64,000 bases of DNA from JAEULH01 sp963805915 (GCA_963805915.1 CAWDWD010000023.1:124001-188000); one strand, 5' to 3'. Shown: positions 1-8,478, counted from the first letter of the stretch. Made by a program: numbers and translations. The notes: generated from the letters alone by a model not told the origin.

Positions 1-727
1 CATCGATCCGGGTGCAGACGTCGGTGATCCGCATTTCCAGGGTCGAAAAGCGACAGCTCGGACGGATGTCCCACCAGATCATGCTCGCGTCGTCGAACAT
101 GCCGGCGCCGACGAGAACATCGATGTGGCGCCGGTATTCGCCGTAGGAATCGAACCGCGGCGGCAATCCGGTGCGCGGCAGTTCGTCGAAGACACTGAGA
201 CGGTAGCTCTTGAGCCCGCTGTTTTCGCCGAGCCAGAACGGCGATGATGTCGACAGCGCGAGCATGTGCGGCAGGAAGTAGCTGACCTGGTTCATCAGGT
301 CGATGCGCAACTCGTCATCGTCGACGCCGACGTGCACATGCATGCCGCAGATCAGCAGCCGGCGGGCAACCGCCTGCATGTCGCGGGCGAGCGTGTGGTA
401 GCGCGCCTTGTCGGTGTGGCGTTGCGACCGCCACTGCGAGAACGGATGGGTCGAAGCCGCGATCGGCGCCAGACCGTACTTGCGCGCGACCTGCGCCACC
501 GTCCGGCGCAACCACGACAGCTCGACGCGTGCCTCCTTGACCGTCCCGCACACCGGCGTCGCGATCTCGATTTGCGAGGTCAGGAACTCCGGCTTGACCA
601 GGTCGCGAATGTGCGCCTCGCACTCGGCGAGCATGGCCGGCGGCGGATCGGGGGCGACCTCGCGGGTCTTCAAATCGACGAGCAGGTATTCCTCCTCGAT
701 GCCGATGGACAGTTTCGGGATCGTCAT
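1..727 (-). CDS. carboxylate-amine ligase, GCS2/YbdK family (3' end outside window)
   Basis: Only the first 242 codons lie in the window; the gene runs off the left edge. Reading down from the ATG at 727-725, the protein begins MTIPKLSIGIEEEYLLVD. The GIEEEY motif is the N-terminal ATP/metal-binding signature of the glutamate-cysteine ligase family 2, to which E. coli YbdK belongs. Members form gamma-glutamyl-type amides using ATP; the true substrate of this one cannot be told from sequence. The stop codon of the upstream N-formylglutamate amidohydrolase overlaps this start as TGATG, which implies translational coupling. The two families are often neighbours, so a joint role in glutamate or glutathione-like metabolism is a fair inference. 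No lesions are seen in the visible part. Confidence 0.88.
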   Translation of the reverse strand, partial: MTIPKLSIGIEEEYLLVDLKTREVAPDPPPAMLAECEAHIRDLVKPEFLTSQIEIATPVCGTVKEARVELSWLRRTVAQVARKYGLAPIAASTHPFSQWRSQRHTDKARYHTLARDMQAVARRLLICGMHVHVGVDDDELRIDLMNQVSYFLPHMLALSTSSPFWLGENSGLKSYRLSVFDELPRTGLPPRFDSYGEYRRHIDVLVGAGMFDDASMIWWDIRPSCRFSTLEMRITDVCTRID

Positions 728-1554
728 CAGAACTGCTCGATCCGATGCAGATTTCCCATCGCCAGCAGCCGGCCGAGGGCGTCGGCGAGGATATCGGCCC
801 AGCGCTCGAGCTGCGCCTCGCTCTCGCAGTGGTCCTGGCGGACCTCGATGGCGGCGTTGGCGAGGCCGGCGCTGCCTGCATGCAGGTTGAGGGTGTAGGC
901 GATCTCGGTGCCCGAGTAGGGTTCGTTGTCGCCGATACGAAGACCCGGATACCGACGCAGGATCTCGATCAACGGCACCGCCATCCGCGGATCGCGATTC
1001 CATAGAACACCCGCGTCCCAGAACCTGTCCCGGCCGCCGAATGTCGGGGTGAAGGTATGGACGGAAAACAACAGCGGCTCCGGGCCGCTCCGGCGCAGTC
1101 GCGCGAAGGCCTGTTCGATCGCGTGGTGGTACGGATACAAGAACGTTTCCGCGCGCGCTTCTTGTTCGTCGGCGCTTAAGTCCTTATTGCCAGGAATGGC
1201 GATGCCGTCGCTGAGCGCGATGATGGACTGTGGATCTCCGGGCTGGCGGTTGCAGTCGATGACCAGGCGCGAGTAGCCCGCGAGCACCGCCGGCGCGTCG
1301 AGGCGGCGGGCGAGCAGCCGGGTCAGCGCGGCGGCGCCGATGTCGGAGGCGATGTGAAGGCCGAGCGCCGCTGGATCGAGCCCGAGCGTGCCGAGCATCT
1401 CGGGGATCGCGGCACTTGCGTGATCGCAGACAAGCAAGAGCGGCGCGCGCCCGTCGGGATTCTCGACCGAGAAGGGCGATGGCTCTCCAGGGCCAAGCGA
1501 GAGCCGGCTGGTGTTCGCGCAAGGATCGTCACCGATCCGGGTCGGGCCATGCAT
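727..1554 (-). CDS. N-formylglutamate amidohydrolase family protein
   Basis: A 275-residue protein of the N-formylglutamate deformylase family (HutG-like), zinc-dependent cytosolic enzymes that release formate from N-formyl-L-glutamate at the end of one histidine degradation route. The core pieces are visible: LLLVCDHASAAIP near residue 40, a central RLVIDCNRQ, LFSVHTFTP, and a C-terminal IEVRQD. The ATG at 1554 is chosen because it precedes the conserved core by about 35 residues; the reading frame stays open upstream, but that extension is low-complexity and unlike the family. No hut genes are nearby, and it is coupled to a carboxylate-amine ligase gene (TGATG). Its substrate could therefore be another N-acyl amino acid; many genome copies of this family are not histidine genes. 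Confidence 0.85.
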   Translation of the reverse strand: MHGPTRIGDDPCANTSRLSLGPGEPSPFSVENPDGRAPLLLVCDHASAAIPEMLGTLGLDPAALGLHIASDIGAAALTRLLARRLDAPAVLAGYSRLVIDCNRQPGDPQSIIALSDGIAIPGNKDLSADEQEARAETFLYPYHHAIEQAFARLRRSGPEPLLFSVHTFTPTFGGRDRFWDAGVLWNRDPRMAVPLIEILRRYPGLRIGDNEPYSGTEIAYTLNLHAGSAGLANAAIEVRQDHCESEAQLERWADILADALGRLLAMGNLHRIEQF

Positions 1555-1674
1555 CGCCGGGTCGGCACCCCTTGTCTTGAACCAATGGAAGGCATTCACC
1601 AACGGAACGCATTTCGCCGTCGCTCGCCGGCAAAACCACTCGCCGACGTCCCGCCTTGGGTATACTAGCCGCCG

Positions 1675-2692
1675 ATGGGTTCGCAAGAAAGATCCCCGAA
1701 AAATCACGCCGAGGACCGCGCGGAGTCCGCCGTACCGACAGCCGCGCTGGTGACCGCCCGGGCCGAGCGTTGGGCGCTGGCCGCGCTGCTCGTTGGCGCC
1801 GTCGGCATCGGCTTCGCGCCGATCTTCGTTCGGCTGAGCGAACTGCCGCCGACGGCGACGGCGTTCCACCGCCTGTTTCTGGCTTTGCCGGCGCTGTGGT
1901 TGTGGAAGCATCTGGAAGATCGCAAGGCCTCGCGTCAGGACCGAAAGCGAGGCCCGGCCCGACCGCAGTGAAGGCCGCAGTGAAGGCCGGGGCGAAGACC
2001 GCAGTGACATGGGCGCCTTCGTCGCCGCCGGCTTGCTGTTCGCCGGCGATCTGGCGTTCTGGCACTGGTCGATCCGCTATACGACGGTCGCCAACGCGAC
2101 CCTGCTCGCCAATTTCGCCCCGATTTTTGTCACACTCGCCGGTTACGCCTTCTTTTCGGAGCGCTTCTCGCGGCAGTTTCTCCTCGGCATGGCGTTGGCC
2201 ATCGCCGGCGCGGTTATTTTGATGGGACGAAGTCTGGCGTTCGATTCCGACCACTTTTTCGGCGACATGCTTGGCCTGATCACCGCGATATTTTATGCCG
2301 GATACATCATTGCCGTAGCCCGTTTGCGGGCTCGACGGTCGACCGCGACGATCATGGCCTGGAGTGGACTCGTGACATGCGCCGCGTTGTTTGCCTTGGC
2401 AATACTCTCCGGTGAAAGTATAGTGCCGTTGACCGCGAGGGGTTGGGCGATCCTGCTCGGGCTCGCCTTGATATCTCATGCGTGCGGTCAGAGCTTGATT
2501 GCATTTGCGCTTGCGCATCTCCCAGCCGCCTTGTCATCGGTAAGCTTGTTGCTCCAACCCGCGATCGCCGCGCTCCTCGCGTGGGCCATCCTGGAAGAGC
2601 CGCTCGGCCCCTGGCAGGCGCTGGGGGGCGTTGTCATCCTCGGCGGCATTCTGCTCGCTCGTCGGGGCAGCGGACCAGTGGGATCGCGTTAA
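1675..2692 (+). pseudogene. EamA/DMT-family transporter, split by a single-base frameshift
   Basis: Two adjacent reading frames together make one drug/metabolite transporter. The first, 1675-1971, starts MGSQERSPKN and covers the first two helices up to WLWKHLEDRKASRQ. The second (from about 1915 in the next frame to 2692) resumes at MGAFVAAGLLFAGDLAFWHW and continues to the end, including the classic family stretch TTVANATLLANFAPIF. The combined length is one base more than a multiple of three, so one extra base or two missing bases explain the break. The switch falls in or just before an imperfect 12-bp tandem repeat, where the first frame meets TGA. The repaired protein would have about 339 residues and ten membrane helices. 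Whether this is a real null allele or a sequencing indel cannot be decided here. Substrate unknown. Confidence 0.82.
1963..2010 (+). repeat. 12-bp tandem repeat (two exact and two degenerate units)
   Basis: Four 12-bp units follow each other: two identical copies of CCGCAGTGAAGG, then CCGGGGCGAAGA and CCGCAGTGACAT. The repeat lies inside the broken EamA gene between helices 2 and 3. In the upstream frame each exact unit carries a TGA stop; in the downstream frame it encodes repeats of Arg-Ser-Glu-Gly. Slippage in this tract may have caused the frameshift. Confidence 0.75.
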
Positions 2693-2756
2693 TGGCGCAC
2701 CGCGAACGCAACGCGGACACGGTTGTTTCGACCGTCTGGTAGGAGATTGCGTTACG

Positions 2757-4040
2757 ATGCATGGACGGAAAATCTCGGTTATCGGGCTCGGCTACGTCGG
2801 CTTGCCCGTCGCTGTTGCGTTTGGTCGCTCGGGCGTCCCCGTGGTCGCCTATGACTATAATCGGCGCCGGGTCGAACAGCTTCGCCGGGGAATCGATCAT
2901 ACCCGCGAGACGACCGCCGAGGAACTCCGCGCCGCCAATCTGCGCATCACCGCCGATCCCGCCGACCTGCGCGCCGCCGATTTCCACATCATCGCGGTGC
3001 CGACGCCGATCACCCGGGCGCGCCGCCCGGATCTCGAGCCCCTGTTCGGAGCGACCCGCGCGGTCGGCGGCCAGCTCAAGAGGGGCGACATCGTCGTCTA
3101 CGAATCGACCGTTTATCCGGGCGTGACCGAGCTGGAGTGCGTGCCGATCCTGGAAGAGACCTCGGGGCTGAAATGCGGCGTCGATTTCAGCGTCGGGTAC
3201 TCGCCCGAGCGGATCAACCCCGGCGACACCGAGCACACCTTCGCCACCGTCATCAAGGTCGTCTCCGGTCTCGATGCCGCGACGTTGGATATCGTCGCGG
3301 AAGTCTATTCCAGCGTGGTCAAGGCCGGCGTCCACCGGGCGCCGAACATCAAGACAGCCGAGTCGGCCAAGGTCATCGAGAACATTCAGCGTGACCTCAA
3401 CATCTCGCTGATGAACGAACTGGCGCTGATTTTCGAGCTGCTCGACATCGACACCCATGACGTCATCACCGCGGCCGGGACCAAATGGAACTTTCTACGC
3501 TTCAGGCCGGGCCTGGTCGGCGGTCACTGCATCGGCGTCGATCCCTATTACCTGACCCACCGCGCCGAGCAGGTCGGTTACCATCCGGAGGTGATCCTCG
3601 CCGGACGGCGGATCAACGATCGCATGGGCCGGGTGATCGCGCGCGAGACCATCAAGCGCCTGCTTTCCGGCGGCCACACCGGCGGCTTCCAGATCGCCGT
3701 GCTCGGCATGACCTTCAAGGAGGATGTCCCCGATTGCCGCAACACCCGGGTCGTCGATATCTATGAGGAATTGCGGAGCTTCGGCGCCAAGGTCGAGGTT
3801 CATGATCCGGTGGCCGACGCGGAAGAGGTCGAGCGCGAGTACGCGATCAAGCTGGTCGATCTGGACCATATGCGCCCGGCCGACGCGGTCATCGTCGCCG
3901 TCGGCCACCGCGCGTTCCTCGAAGGCGGCTGGGATCTGGCGGCCCGGATCCTGAACGGCGGCAAGGGCCTGGTCATCGACGTGCTCAGCGTCTTCGACCG
4001 CGCCACCAAGCCGGCCGGCATGAACCTCTGGCGTCTCTAG
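2757..4040 (+). CDS. nucleotide-sugar dehydrogenase (UDP-GlcNAc/ManNAc 6-dehydrogenase type)
   Basis: A 427-residue member of the UDP-glucose/GDP-mannose dehydrogenase family, which oxidises the C6 hydroxyl of a nucleotide sugar to a carboxylate in two NAD-dependent steps. The order is an N-terminal Rossmann fold (SVIGLGYVGLPVA, residues 7-19), a central dimerisation domain, the catalytic cysteine in GGHCIGVDPYY (Cys258), and the C-terminal UDP-binding domain beginning VLGMTFKEDVPDCRNT. The overall pattern resembles the TviB/WbpA/WecC subgroup that makes uronic acids for surface polysaccharides. The ATG at 2757 is preceded by AGGAGA; an in-frame upstream extension lacks a ribosome-binding site and family similarity. 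It is probably a single-gene unit here. The exact sugar cannot be read from the sequence. Confidence 0.9.
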   Translation: MHGRKISVIGLGYVGLPVAVAFGRSGVPVVAYDYNRRRVEQLRRGIDHTRETTAEELRAANLRITADPADLRAADFHIIAVPTPITRARRPDLEPLFGATRAVGGQLKRGDIVVYESTVYPGVTELECVPILEETSGLKCGVDFSVGYSPERINPGDTEHTFATVIKVVSGLDAATLDIVAEVYSSVVKAGVHRAPNIKTAESAKVIENIQRDLNISLMNELALIFELLDIDTHDVITAAGTKWNFLRFRPGLVGGHCIGVDPYYLTHRAEQVGYHPEVILAGRRINDRMGRVIARETIKRLLSGGHTGGFQIAVLGMTFKEDVPDCRNTRVVDIYEELRSFGAKVEVHDPVADAEEVEREYAIKLVDLDHMRPADAVIVAVGHRAFLEGGWDLAARILNGGKGLVIDVLSVFDRATKPAGMNLWRL

Positions 4041-4098
4041 CCCCCGCCGCAACGGCCCGGCGCGCGAACGGGTTGCGCAATGCGCTCGGAGTATATTT

Positions 4099-4129
4099 GT
4101 GACCACTGAGGCGGATGACCACTGAGGCC
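4099..4129 (+). repeat. direct duplication of the start-codon region of the tRNA-editing gene
   Basis: Two adjacent copies of a 15-16 bp unit, GTGACCACTGAGGCGG and ATGACCACTGAGGCC, begin at 4099 and 4115. The second copy holds the real ATG. The 16-bp offset puts the first GTG in another frame, where it opens an eight-codon reading frame ending in TGA at 4123-4125, inside the main gene. It may be a neutral duplication or a small upstream peptide that affects initiation. Confidence 0.6.
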
Positions 4130-4600
4130 GAGTTAATGGCGCGGCTGGACGCGCTGGGGATCGAGACGGCGACGGTGCGCCATCCGGCTGTGTTTACCGT
4201 CGAGCAGAGCAAGGCCTTGCGCGGGTCCTTGCCCGGCGGCCATGCCAAGAACCTGTTTCTCAAGGACAAGAAGGGAGTGATGTGGCTGGTCGTGGCGTCC
4301 GAGGACCGGCCCATCGACTTCAAGGCGTTGCGCCCGAGACTCGGTTCGGCGGCGCTGTCGTTCGCGTCCGCCGAGACGCTGCGCCGGGTCCTCGGGGTCG
4401 AGCCGGGTTCGGTGACGCCGTTCGCCCTGATCGACGACGCCGGACACCAGGTCCGCGTCGTTCTCGACGCCGGTTTGCTGGCGCATGGCGCGCTCAACTT
4501 TCATCCGCTGGTCAACACCGCGACGACGACGATCGCGGCCGACGATCTGCTGAAGTTCATCCGCGCCTGCGGCCATGAGCCGCGCGTCGAGGCGCTGTGA
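4115..4600 (+). CDS. prolyl-tRNA editing protein (ProXp-ala/YbaK-like)
   Basis: A 161-residue free-standing editing domain related to the INS domain of prolyl-tRNA synthetase. Such proteins hydrolyse Ala-tRNA(Pro) formed by mistake. Family features are HPAVFTVEQS at residues 23-32, KNLFLKDKKG near 47, GVEPGSVTPFAL (the GxxxP signature), and NFHPLVNTATT toward the C-terminus. Those last two features favour the ProXp-ala type over YbaK, which edits Cys-tRNA(Pro). The protein acts in the cytosol in trans and needs no membrane segments. The start is the ATG at 4115; see the start-region duplication just upstream. The next gene begins about 90 bp downstream on the same strand. Confidence 0.88.
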   Translation: MTTEAELMARLDALGIETATVRHPAVFTVEQSKALRGSLPGGHAKNLFLKDKKGVMWLVVASEDRPIDFKALRPRLGSAALSFASAETLRRVLGVEPGSVTPFALIDDAGHQVRVVLDAGLLAHGALNFHPLVNTATTTIAADDLLKFIRACGHEPRVEAL

Positions 4601-4693
4601 GGCGATCACGCCGCGTCAAGCCTTGAGGACCGGCGCGCGAACTGCCATGTATAGCGCGATCGACCATAGCCTCCCGACAGCGCGAAAGTGACC

Positions 4694-5605
4694 ATGATCT
4701 TCGATTCCAGCAGCGCCGCCGCGGCCGCCGATGCGGCCGGACCAGTGATCAAGACCGCGACCATGCAGAGCTTCAACGCCGACGTCATCACCGCGTCGAT
4801 GGATCGTCCGGTCATCGTCGACTTCTGGGCGCCGTGGTGCGGCCCGTGCAAGACGTTGGGGCCGCTCCTCGAAAAGCTGGTGCGCGCGGCCAAGGGCGCG
4901 GTCCGGATGGTCAAAATCAATATCGACGAAAACCAGGCGTTGGCCGCCGAGCTGCGCATCCAATCGGTGCCGACCGTTTATGCCTTCGCGGGCGGCCAGG
5001 TGGTCGACGGTTTCGTCGGCGCCCAGCCCGAAAGCAAGCTCAAGCAGTTCATCGAGGCGCTCACCCGCGGCGCCGGCGATCCGTTGGCCGACGCGCTGGC
5101 GCAAGGCGGCGCCGCCTTGGACAACGGCGACTTCAAGACCGCGGCGAAGGTGTTCTCGGCGGTCCTCGCCCAGGAACCCGGCAACGTCAAGGCCATCGCC
5201 GGGCTGATCCGAAGCCATGTCGGCGCCGGCAATCCGGCGGCGGCCCGGCGGCTGATCGACGGTCTCGACGCGAAACTCAAAGGCAACGCCGACATCGCCG
5301 CGGCCACCGTCGCGGTCGAGCTGGCCGAGCAGAGCCGAGACAGCGGCGATCTCGGCAAACTCAGGGCGGCGGTGGCGGCACGGCCGGACGATCACCAGAG
5401 CCGCCTCGATCTCGCCGTCGCGCTGTACGGCAAGGGCGAGGCCGAGGCCGCGATCGACGAATTGCTCCTGCTGGTCCGCGCCGATCGCGAGTGGAACGAT
5501 CAGGCCGCGCGCAAGCAGCTGGTCAAGATCTTCGACGCGCTCGGGTTCACCAATCCGATCACGGTCGCCGGCCGGCGGCGGCTGTCGACGCTGCTGTTCT
5601 CATGA
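4694..5605 (+). CDS. thioredoxin-TPR co-chaperone (CnoX/YbbN type)
   Basis: A 303-residue protein with an N-terminal thioredoxin fold and a C-terminal TPR-like helical region. The active site reads WAPWCGPCK with Cys49 and Cys52, so unlike E. coli YbbN it keeps a full redox-active CxxC; this matches the CnoX proteins studied in Caulobacter. CnoX proteins hold unfolding proteins during oxidative or chlorine stress and hand them to GroEL/DnaK. The helical part (residues about 140-300) ends RRRLSTLLFS, close to the family's C-terminal signature. An in-frame GTG at 4688 is an alternative start two codons upstream. It leads a same-strand run with the Lon-domain gene, a Trm112-like gene and a DUF971 gene. 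Confidence 0.9.
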   Translation: MIFDSSSAAAAADAAGPVIKTATMQSFNADVITASMDRPVIVDFWAPWCGPCKTLGPLLEKLVRAAKGAVRMVKINIDENQALAAELRIQSVPTVYAFAGGQVVDGFVGAQPESKLKQFIEALTRGAGDPLADALAQGGAALDNGDFKTAAKVFSAVLAQEPGNVKAIAGLIRSHVGAGNPAAARRLIDGLDAKLKGNADIAAATVAVELAEQSRDSGDLGKLRAAVAARPDDHQSRLDLAVALYGKGEAEAAIDELLLLVRADREWNDQAARKQLVKIFDALGFTNPITVAGRRRLSTLLFS

Positions 5606-5644
5606 GGCCGGTTGTCTTGACGGACTTTTGCGCATGACCGCCGC

Positions 5645-6316
5645 ATGACCACCAACGATCCGGCCGCGCCGGCCCACCGGCTGCCGCAAATCCTGCCGAT
5701 CTTCCCGCTCGAGGGCGCGATGCTGCTGCCGCGCGGGCATCTGCCGCTGCAGATCTTCGAGCCGCGCTACCTCATCATGGTCGAAGAGGCGCTGGGCAAG
5801 GGGCGGATGATCGGGATGATCCAGCCGCGCCATTCCCCGCACCACGAACCGGGAGAGGCGCCCGAGGTGTTCACCACCGGCTGCGCCGGACGGATCGTGT
5901 CCTTTGCCGAAACCGAGGACAATCGGCTGCTGATCACGCTGCGCGGCGTCTGCCGCTTTCAGGTCGTCGAGGAACTGGCGATGCTCAAGGGCTTCCGCCG
6001 GGTCAAGCCGGACTTCACGCCGTTCCTCGCCGATTTGTCCGATCCGCTGCGCGAACCCGTCGATCGCGAGCGGATGCTGGCGGCGGCGCGGGCGTATTTC
6101 GCGCTCAAGGACATTTCCTGCGACTGGGACGCCGTCAACAACGCCGACGACGATACCTTGATCTTGTCGTTCGCGATGATGTGTCCGTTCGACAGCCGCG
6201 AGAAACAGGGTCTGCTCGAGTGCGCCGGCCTCGCCCAGCGCGCCGAGCTGTTGACCTCGCTGTTCGAGATGGCCGTGCACGAAACCGACGGCCCGGCCCC
6301 CGAGTCTTGGCATTGA
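5645..6316 (+). CDS. Lon-protease substrate-binding domain protein (no protease domain)
   Basis: A 223-residue stand-alone LON N-terminal domain. The start MTTNDPAAP leads into LPIFPLEGAMLLPRGHLPLQIFEPRY, the recognisable first strands of the Lon substrate-binding domain, followed by GCAGRIVSFAETEDNRLLITLRG. There is no AAA+ module and no Ser-Lys protease. Such proteins are widespread in alphaproteobacteria next to a thioredoxin-like gene, as here, but their biochemical role is not settled; substrate binding or adaptor functions are proposed. It starts 39 bp after the CnoX gene and is followed 33 bp later by the Trm112-like gene, suggesting one transcript. Confidence 0.9.
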   Translation: MTTNDPAAPAHRLPQILPIFPLEGAMLLPRGHLPLQIFEPRYLIMVEEALGKGRMIGMIQPRHSPHHEPGEAPEVFTTGCAGRIVSFAETEDNRLLITLRGVCRFQVVEELAMLKGFRRVKPDFTPFLADLSDPLREPVDRERMLAAARAYFALKDISCDWDAVNNADDDTLILSFAMMCPFDSREKQGLLECAGLAQRAELLTSLFEMAVHETDGPAPESWH

Positions 6317-6349
6317 TACGCCCGGCATCGGCCTTAGGGGAAAACTTCC

Positions 6350-6580
6350 GTGACGCAACGAACCGTCGATCCCAAGCTGCTCGAAATCCTGGTTTGTCCG
6401 CTGACCAAGGGGCCGCTGCGTTATAATCCCGAGCGCCAGGAGCTGATCAGCGAGCGGGCCGGCCTTGTCTATCCGATCCGCGACGGCATTCCGATCATGC
6501 TGGTCGACGAGGCGCGGCCGATCGATGCCGATTCGGGCGCCGATCCGGGCACCGGTCCGGACGTGGCGGCAACGCCGTGA
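6350..6580 (+). CDS. Trm112-like/UPF0434 small protein
   Basis: A 76-residue protein starting at a GTG. LLEILVCPLTKGPLRY and the later LVYPIRDGIPIML are the two hallmarks of the Trm112-like/YcaR family. Eukaryotic Trm112 activates methyltransferases; the bacterial proteins are small and often have an incomplete zinc site. Here only one cysteine (in LVCPLTKG) is visible, so zinc binding is doubtful. The stop overlaps the GTG start of the next gene by four bases (GTGA), which indicates translational coupling. The acidic tail after residue 60 is not conserved. Function in bacteria is unproven. Confidence 0.85.
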   Translation: MTQRTVDPKLLEILVCPLTKGPLRYNPERQELISERAGLVYPIRDGIPIMLVDEARPIDADSGADPGTGPDVAATP

Positions 6581-6960
6581 ACACGCGGGACAGCCAGTAC
6601 GGAAACCGCCATCATCCGGCCGAGATCCGCTTCAAGCGCAATGAAAAGCGCCTCGAGATCGACTTCGAGGACGGCCGGACGTTCTCCTTGCCGGCGGAAT
6701 ACCTGCGCGTCGAAAGCCCATCCGCCGAAGTTCAGGGTCACGGCCCCGACACCAAGACCATCATCGCCGGACGCCGCCATGTCGGCATTCTCGAACTCGA
6801 GCCGGTCGGCAGTTACGCCATCCGCATCCGTTTCGACGACATGCACGACACCGGCCTGTTCACCTGGGATTACCTCTACCGCCTCGGCGCCGAACACGAC
6901 CGCATCTGGGCCGCCTACCTCGCCGCCCTCGAGGCCAAGGGCCTCAGCCGCAATCCGTAA
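6577..6960 (+). CDS. DUF971 (gamma-butyrobetaine hydroxylase N-terminal-like) protein
   Basis: A 127-residue DUF971 protein. The conserved core is PAEIRFKRNEKRLEIDFEDG at the start, FSLPAEYLRVESPSAEV, and the C-terminal DDMHDTGLFTWDYLYRLG. The same fold forms the N-terminal domain of gamma-butyrobetaine hydroxylase and sits at the end of some Mrp/ApbC iron-sulfur carriers, so a link to iron-sulfur or metal handling has been suggested but not shown for the single-domain form. It starts at a GTG overlapping the stop of the Trm112-like gene. Its end faces the convergent UbiH-type gene 23 bp away. Confidence 0.88.
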   Translation: MNTRDSQYGNRHHPAEIRFKRNEKRLEIDFEDGRTFSLPAEYLRVESPSAEVQGHGPDTKTIIAGRRHVGILELEPVGSYAIRIRFDDMHDTGLFTWDYLYRLGAEHDRIWAAYLAALEAKGLSRNP

Positions 6961-6983
6961 ACGGCGGGCGCGCGGTTCGCTGC

Positions 6984-8219
6984 TTACGTCCCGCGCATCA
7001 TCTTCGGCAGGTCGCCGACCATGCCCATGGCGTGGCGCATGAAGAAGCGCTTGAGCGGGCCTACGCGGTTGACCGCGGCGAGGCCGAGGTCGCGGGCGAG
7101 GCGGACCGGTGCGGCGTCGATGGCGAACAGCCGGTTGAGGCCGTCGGTCAGCGAGAGCATCAGCGTATTGTCGAACCGCCGCCAGCGCTGGTAGCGCTCG
7201 AGCACGTCCGCGGCCCCGAGGTCGAGCCCGAGGGCGCGCGCGTCGCCCAACACGTCCGCCAGCGCGGCGACATCGCGCAGGCCCATGTTGAGGCCCTGGC
7301 CGGCGATCGGATGCATCGCATGGGCGGCGTCGCCGACCAGCGCCAAGCGCGGAGCAATCGTGTTCTCGGCGAACTGCAACGACAGCGGATAAGACCAGCG
7401 CGGACCCGTGATTCGCACCGCGCCGAGGAAATCGCCGAAGCGGCGGACCAGCTCGACGGTAAACCCGGCATCGTCGAGCGCCATGATCGCCGGCGCCTTG
7501 TCGGCGTGCTCGGTCCACACGATCGACGAGCGGTTGCCGGTGAGCGGCAGGATCGCGAACGGGCCGTCGGGCAGGAAGCGTTCGTGGGCGACAAAGCCGT
7601 GCGGCTGTTCGTGCTCGACGGTGCAGACGATACCGACCTGTCGGTAGGACCAGCCGCTGACGCGGATGCCGGCTTCCTCGCGCAACGGCGAATGACGACC
7701 CTCGGCGGCGACCACCAGGGGCGCTGTCACACGCGCGCCGCCATCAAGGACGATCTCGACGCCGGCGGCGGCGCGGACCACGGCGGAGGTTCGCGCCGGA
7801 GCGAGCAAGCTCACCCGCTCAAGGCTGTCGATGCGGGCGTAGAGCGCGCGGCGGTAGTGGCGGTTTTCAACCATGTGGCCGAACGGCTCGCGGCCGACAT
7901 CGCGATGATCGTAATGCAAGAACAAGGGCGAGGCGCCCTCGGTGACCCGGATGTGGCGCATCGGCGTTGCCTCGCCGGCCATGTCCGGCCACAGGCCGAT
8001 GGCCTCGAGCAACCGCCGTGAGGTCAGCGAAATGGCCGAGGCGCGGCCGTCAAACCCGGCGTCGAGCGTCCCCGAGACGTTTCCGGCCTCGACGACGACC
8101 GAAGACAGGCCGACTTCGGCCAGCGCGCAGGCCAGCGTTCCGCCGACGAGGCCGCCGCCGACAATCGCGACATCCGGGGTCAATTCGCCGCCTGCCCGCG
8201 AGGGCGAGGTGATGGTCAT
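6984..8219 (-). CDS. FAD-dependent aromatic hydroxylase of the UbiH/UbiF/Coq6 family
   Basis: A 411-residue class A flavoprotein monooxygenase that hydroxylates the ring of ubiquinone precursors at the inner membrane. The N-terminal dinucleotide motif VAIVGGGLVGG is at residues 18-27 and the family's second FAD motif, LALVGDAAHAMHPIAGQGLN, is near residue 300. The substrate position (UbiH, UbiF or UbiI) cannot be assigned from sequence alone. The ATG at 8219 follows GGAGCG at good spacing; the frame is open for 24 more codons upstream without family similarity. A nested palindrome lies about 27 bp upstream of the ATG. The divergent PII gene begins 260 bp away. Confidence 0.9.
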   Translation of the reverse strand: MTITSPSRAGGELTPDVAIVGGGLVGGTLACALAEVGLSSVVVEAGNVSGTLDAGFDGRASAISLTSRRLLEAIGLWPDMAGEATPMRHIRVTEGASPLFLHYDHRDVGREPFGHMVENRHYRRALYARIDSLERVSLLAPARTSAVVRAAAGVEIVLDGGARVTAPLVVAAEGRHSPLREEAGIRVSGWSYRQVGIVCTVEHEQPHGFVAHERFLPDGPFAILPLTGNRSSIVWTEHADKAPAIMALDDAGFTVELVRRFGDFLGAVRITGPRWSYPLSLQFAENTIAPRLALVGDAAHAMHPIAGQGLNMGLRDVAALADVLGDARALGLDLGAADVLERYQRWRRFDNTLMLSLTDGLNRLFAIDAAPVRLARDLGLAAVNRVGPLKRFFMRHAMGMVGDLPKMMRGT

Positions 8220-8245
8220 TGTCGCTCCAATCTTGCCGGGCCGGC

Positions 8246-8280
8246 CCGTATCGCAATATGGTCCATATCGCAACATACGG
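8246..8280. promoter_or_regulatory. nested inverted repeat upstream of the UbiH-type gene
   Basis: A perfect 13-bp dyad, ATATGG-T-CCATAT (8256-8268), sits inside an outer inverted pair CCGTAT (8246-8251) and ATACGG (8275-8280). CGCA follows on both sides, giving the element a second, direct-repeat character (TATCGCAAYATR twice). The position just upstream of the start suits a repressor site or an mRNA hairpin. No cognate regulator is known. Confidence 0.4.
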
Positions 8281-8478
8281 AAGGCCGCCATGCATTGCCG
8301 CGGTTTTTCCTACATGTTGTTCGGGACTGGCATGGTTCGTGAAGGCGGCGAGACACGGCCGACCCCATGATGCATCATGTCCAGGTTCCTGGTGGTGGAT
8401 TAACCGGCTCCATTGTTTTACGCGAATGCAACATCGCCGCCTCGCCGGCGGCGCGCTGCCAGAAGAGGAAAGACGTCT

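Noticed and set aside
1900..2010. Programmed ribosomal frameshifting in the EamA gene
   Set aside because: No slippery heptamer with downstream pseudoknot was visible, and transporters of this family are not known to use recoding; a simple indel is more likely.
1963..2010. Short CRISPR-like array
   Set aside because: Units are contiguous 12-mers without spacers.
8320..8345. Possible sigma-54 promoter upstream of the PII gene (TGGCAT...)
   Set aside because: TGGCAT is present but the required TTGC at the -12 position is absent; it reads GTGA instead.
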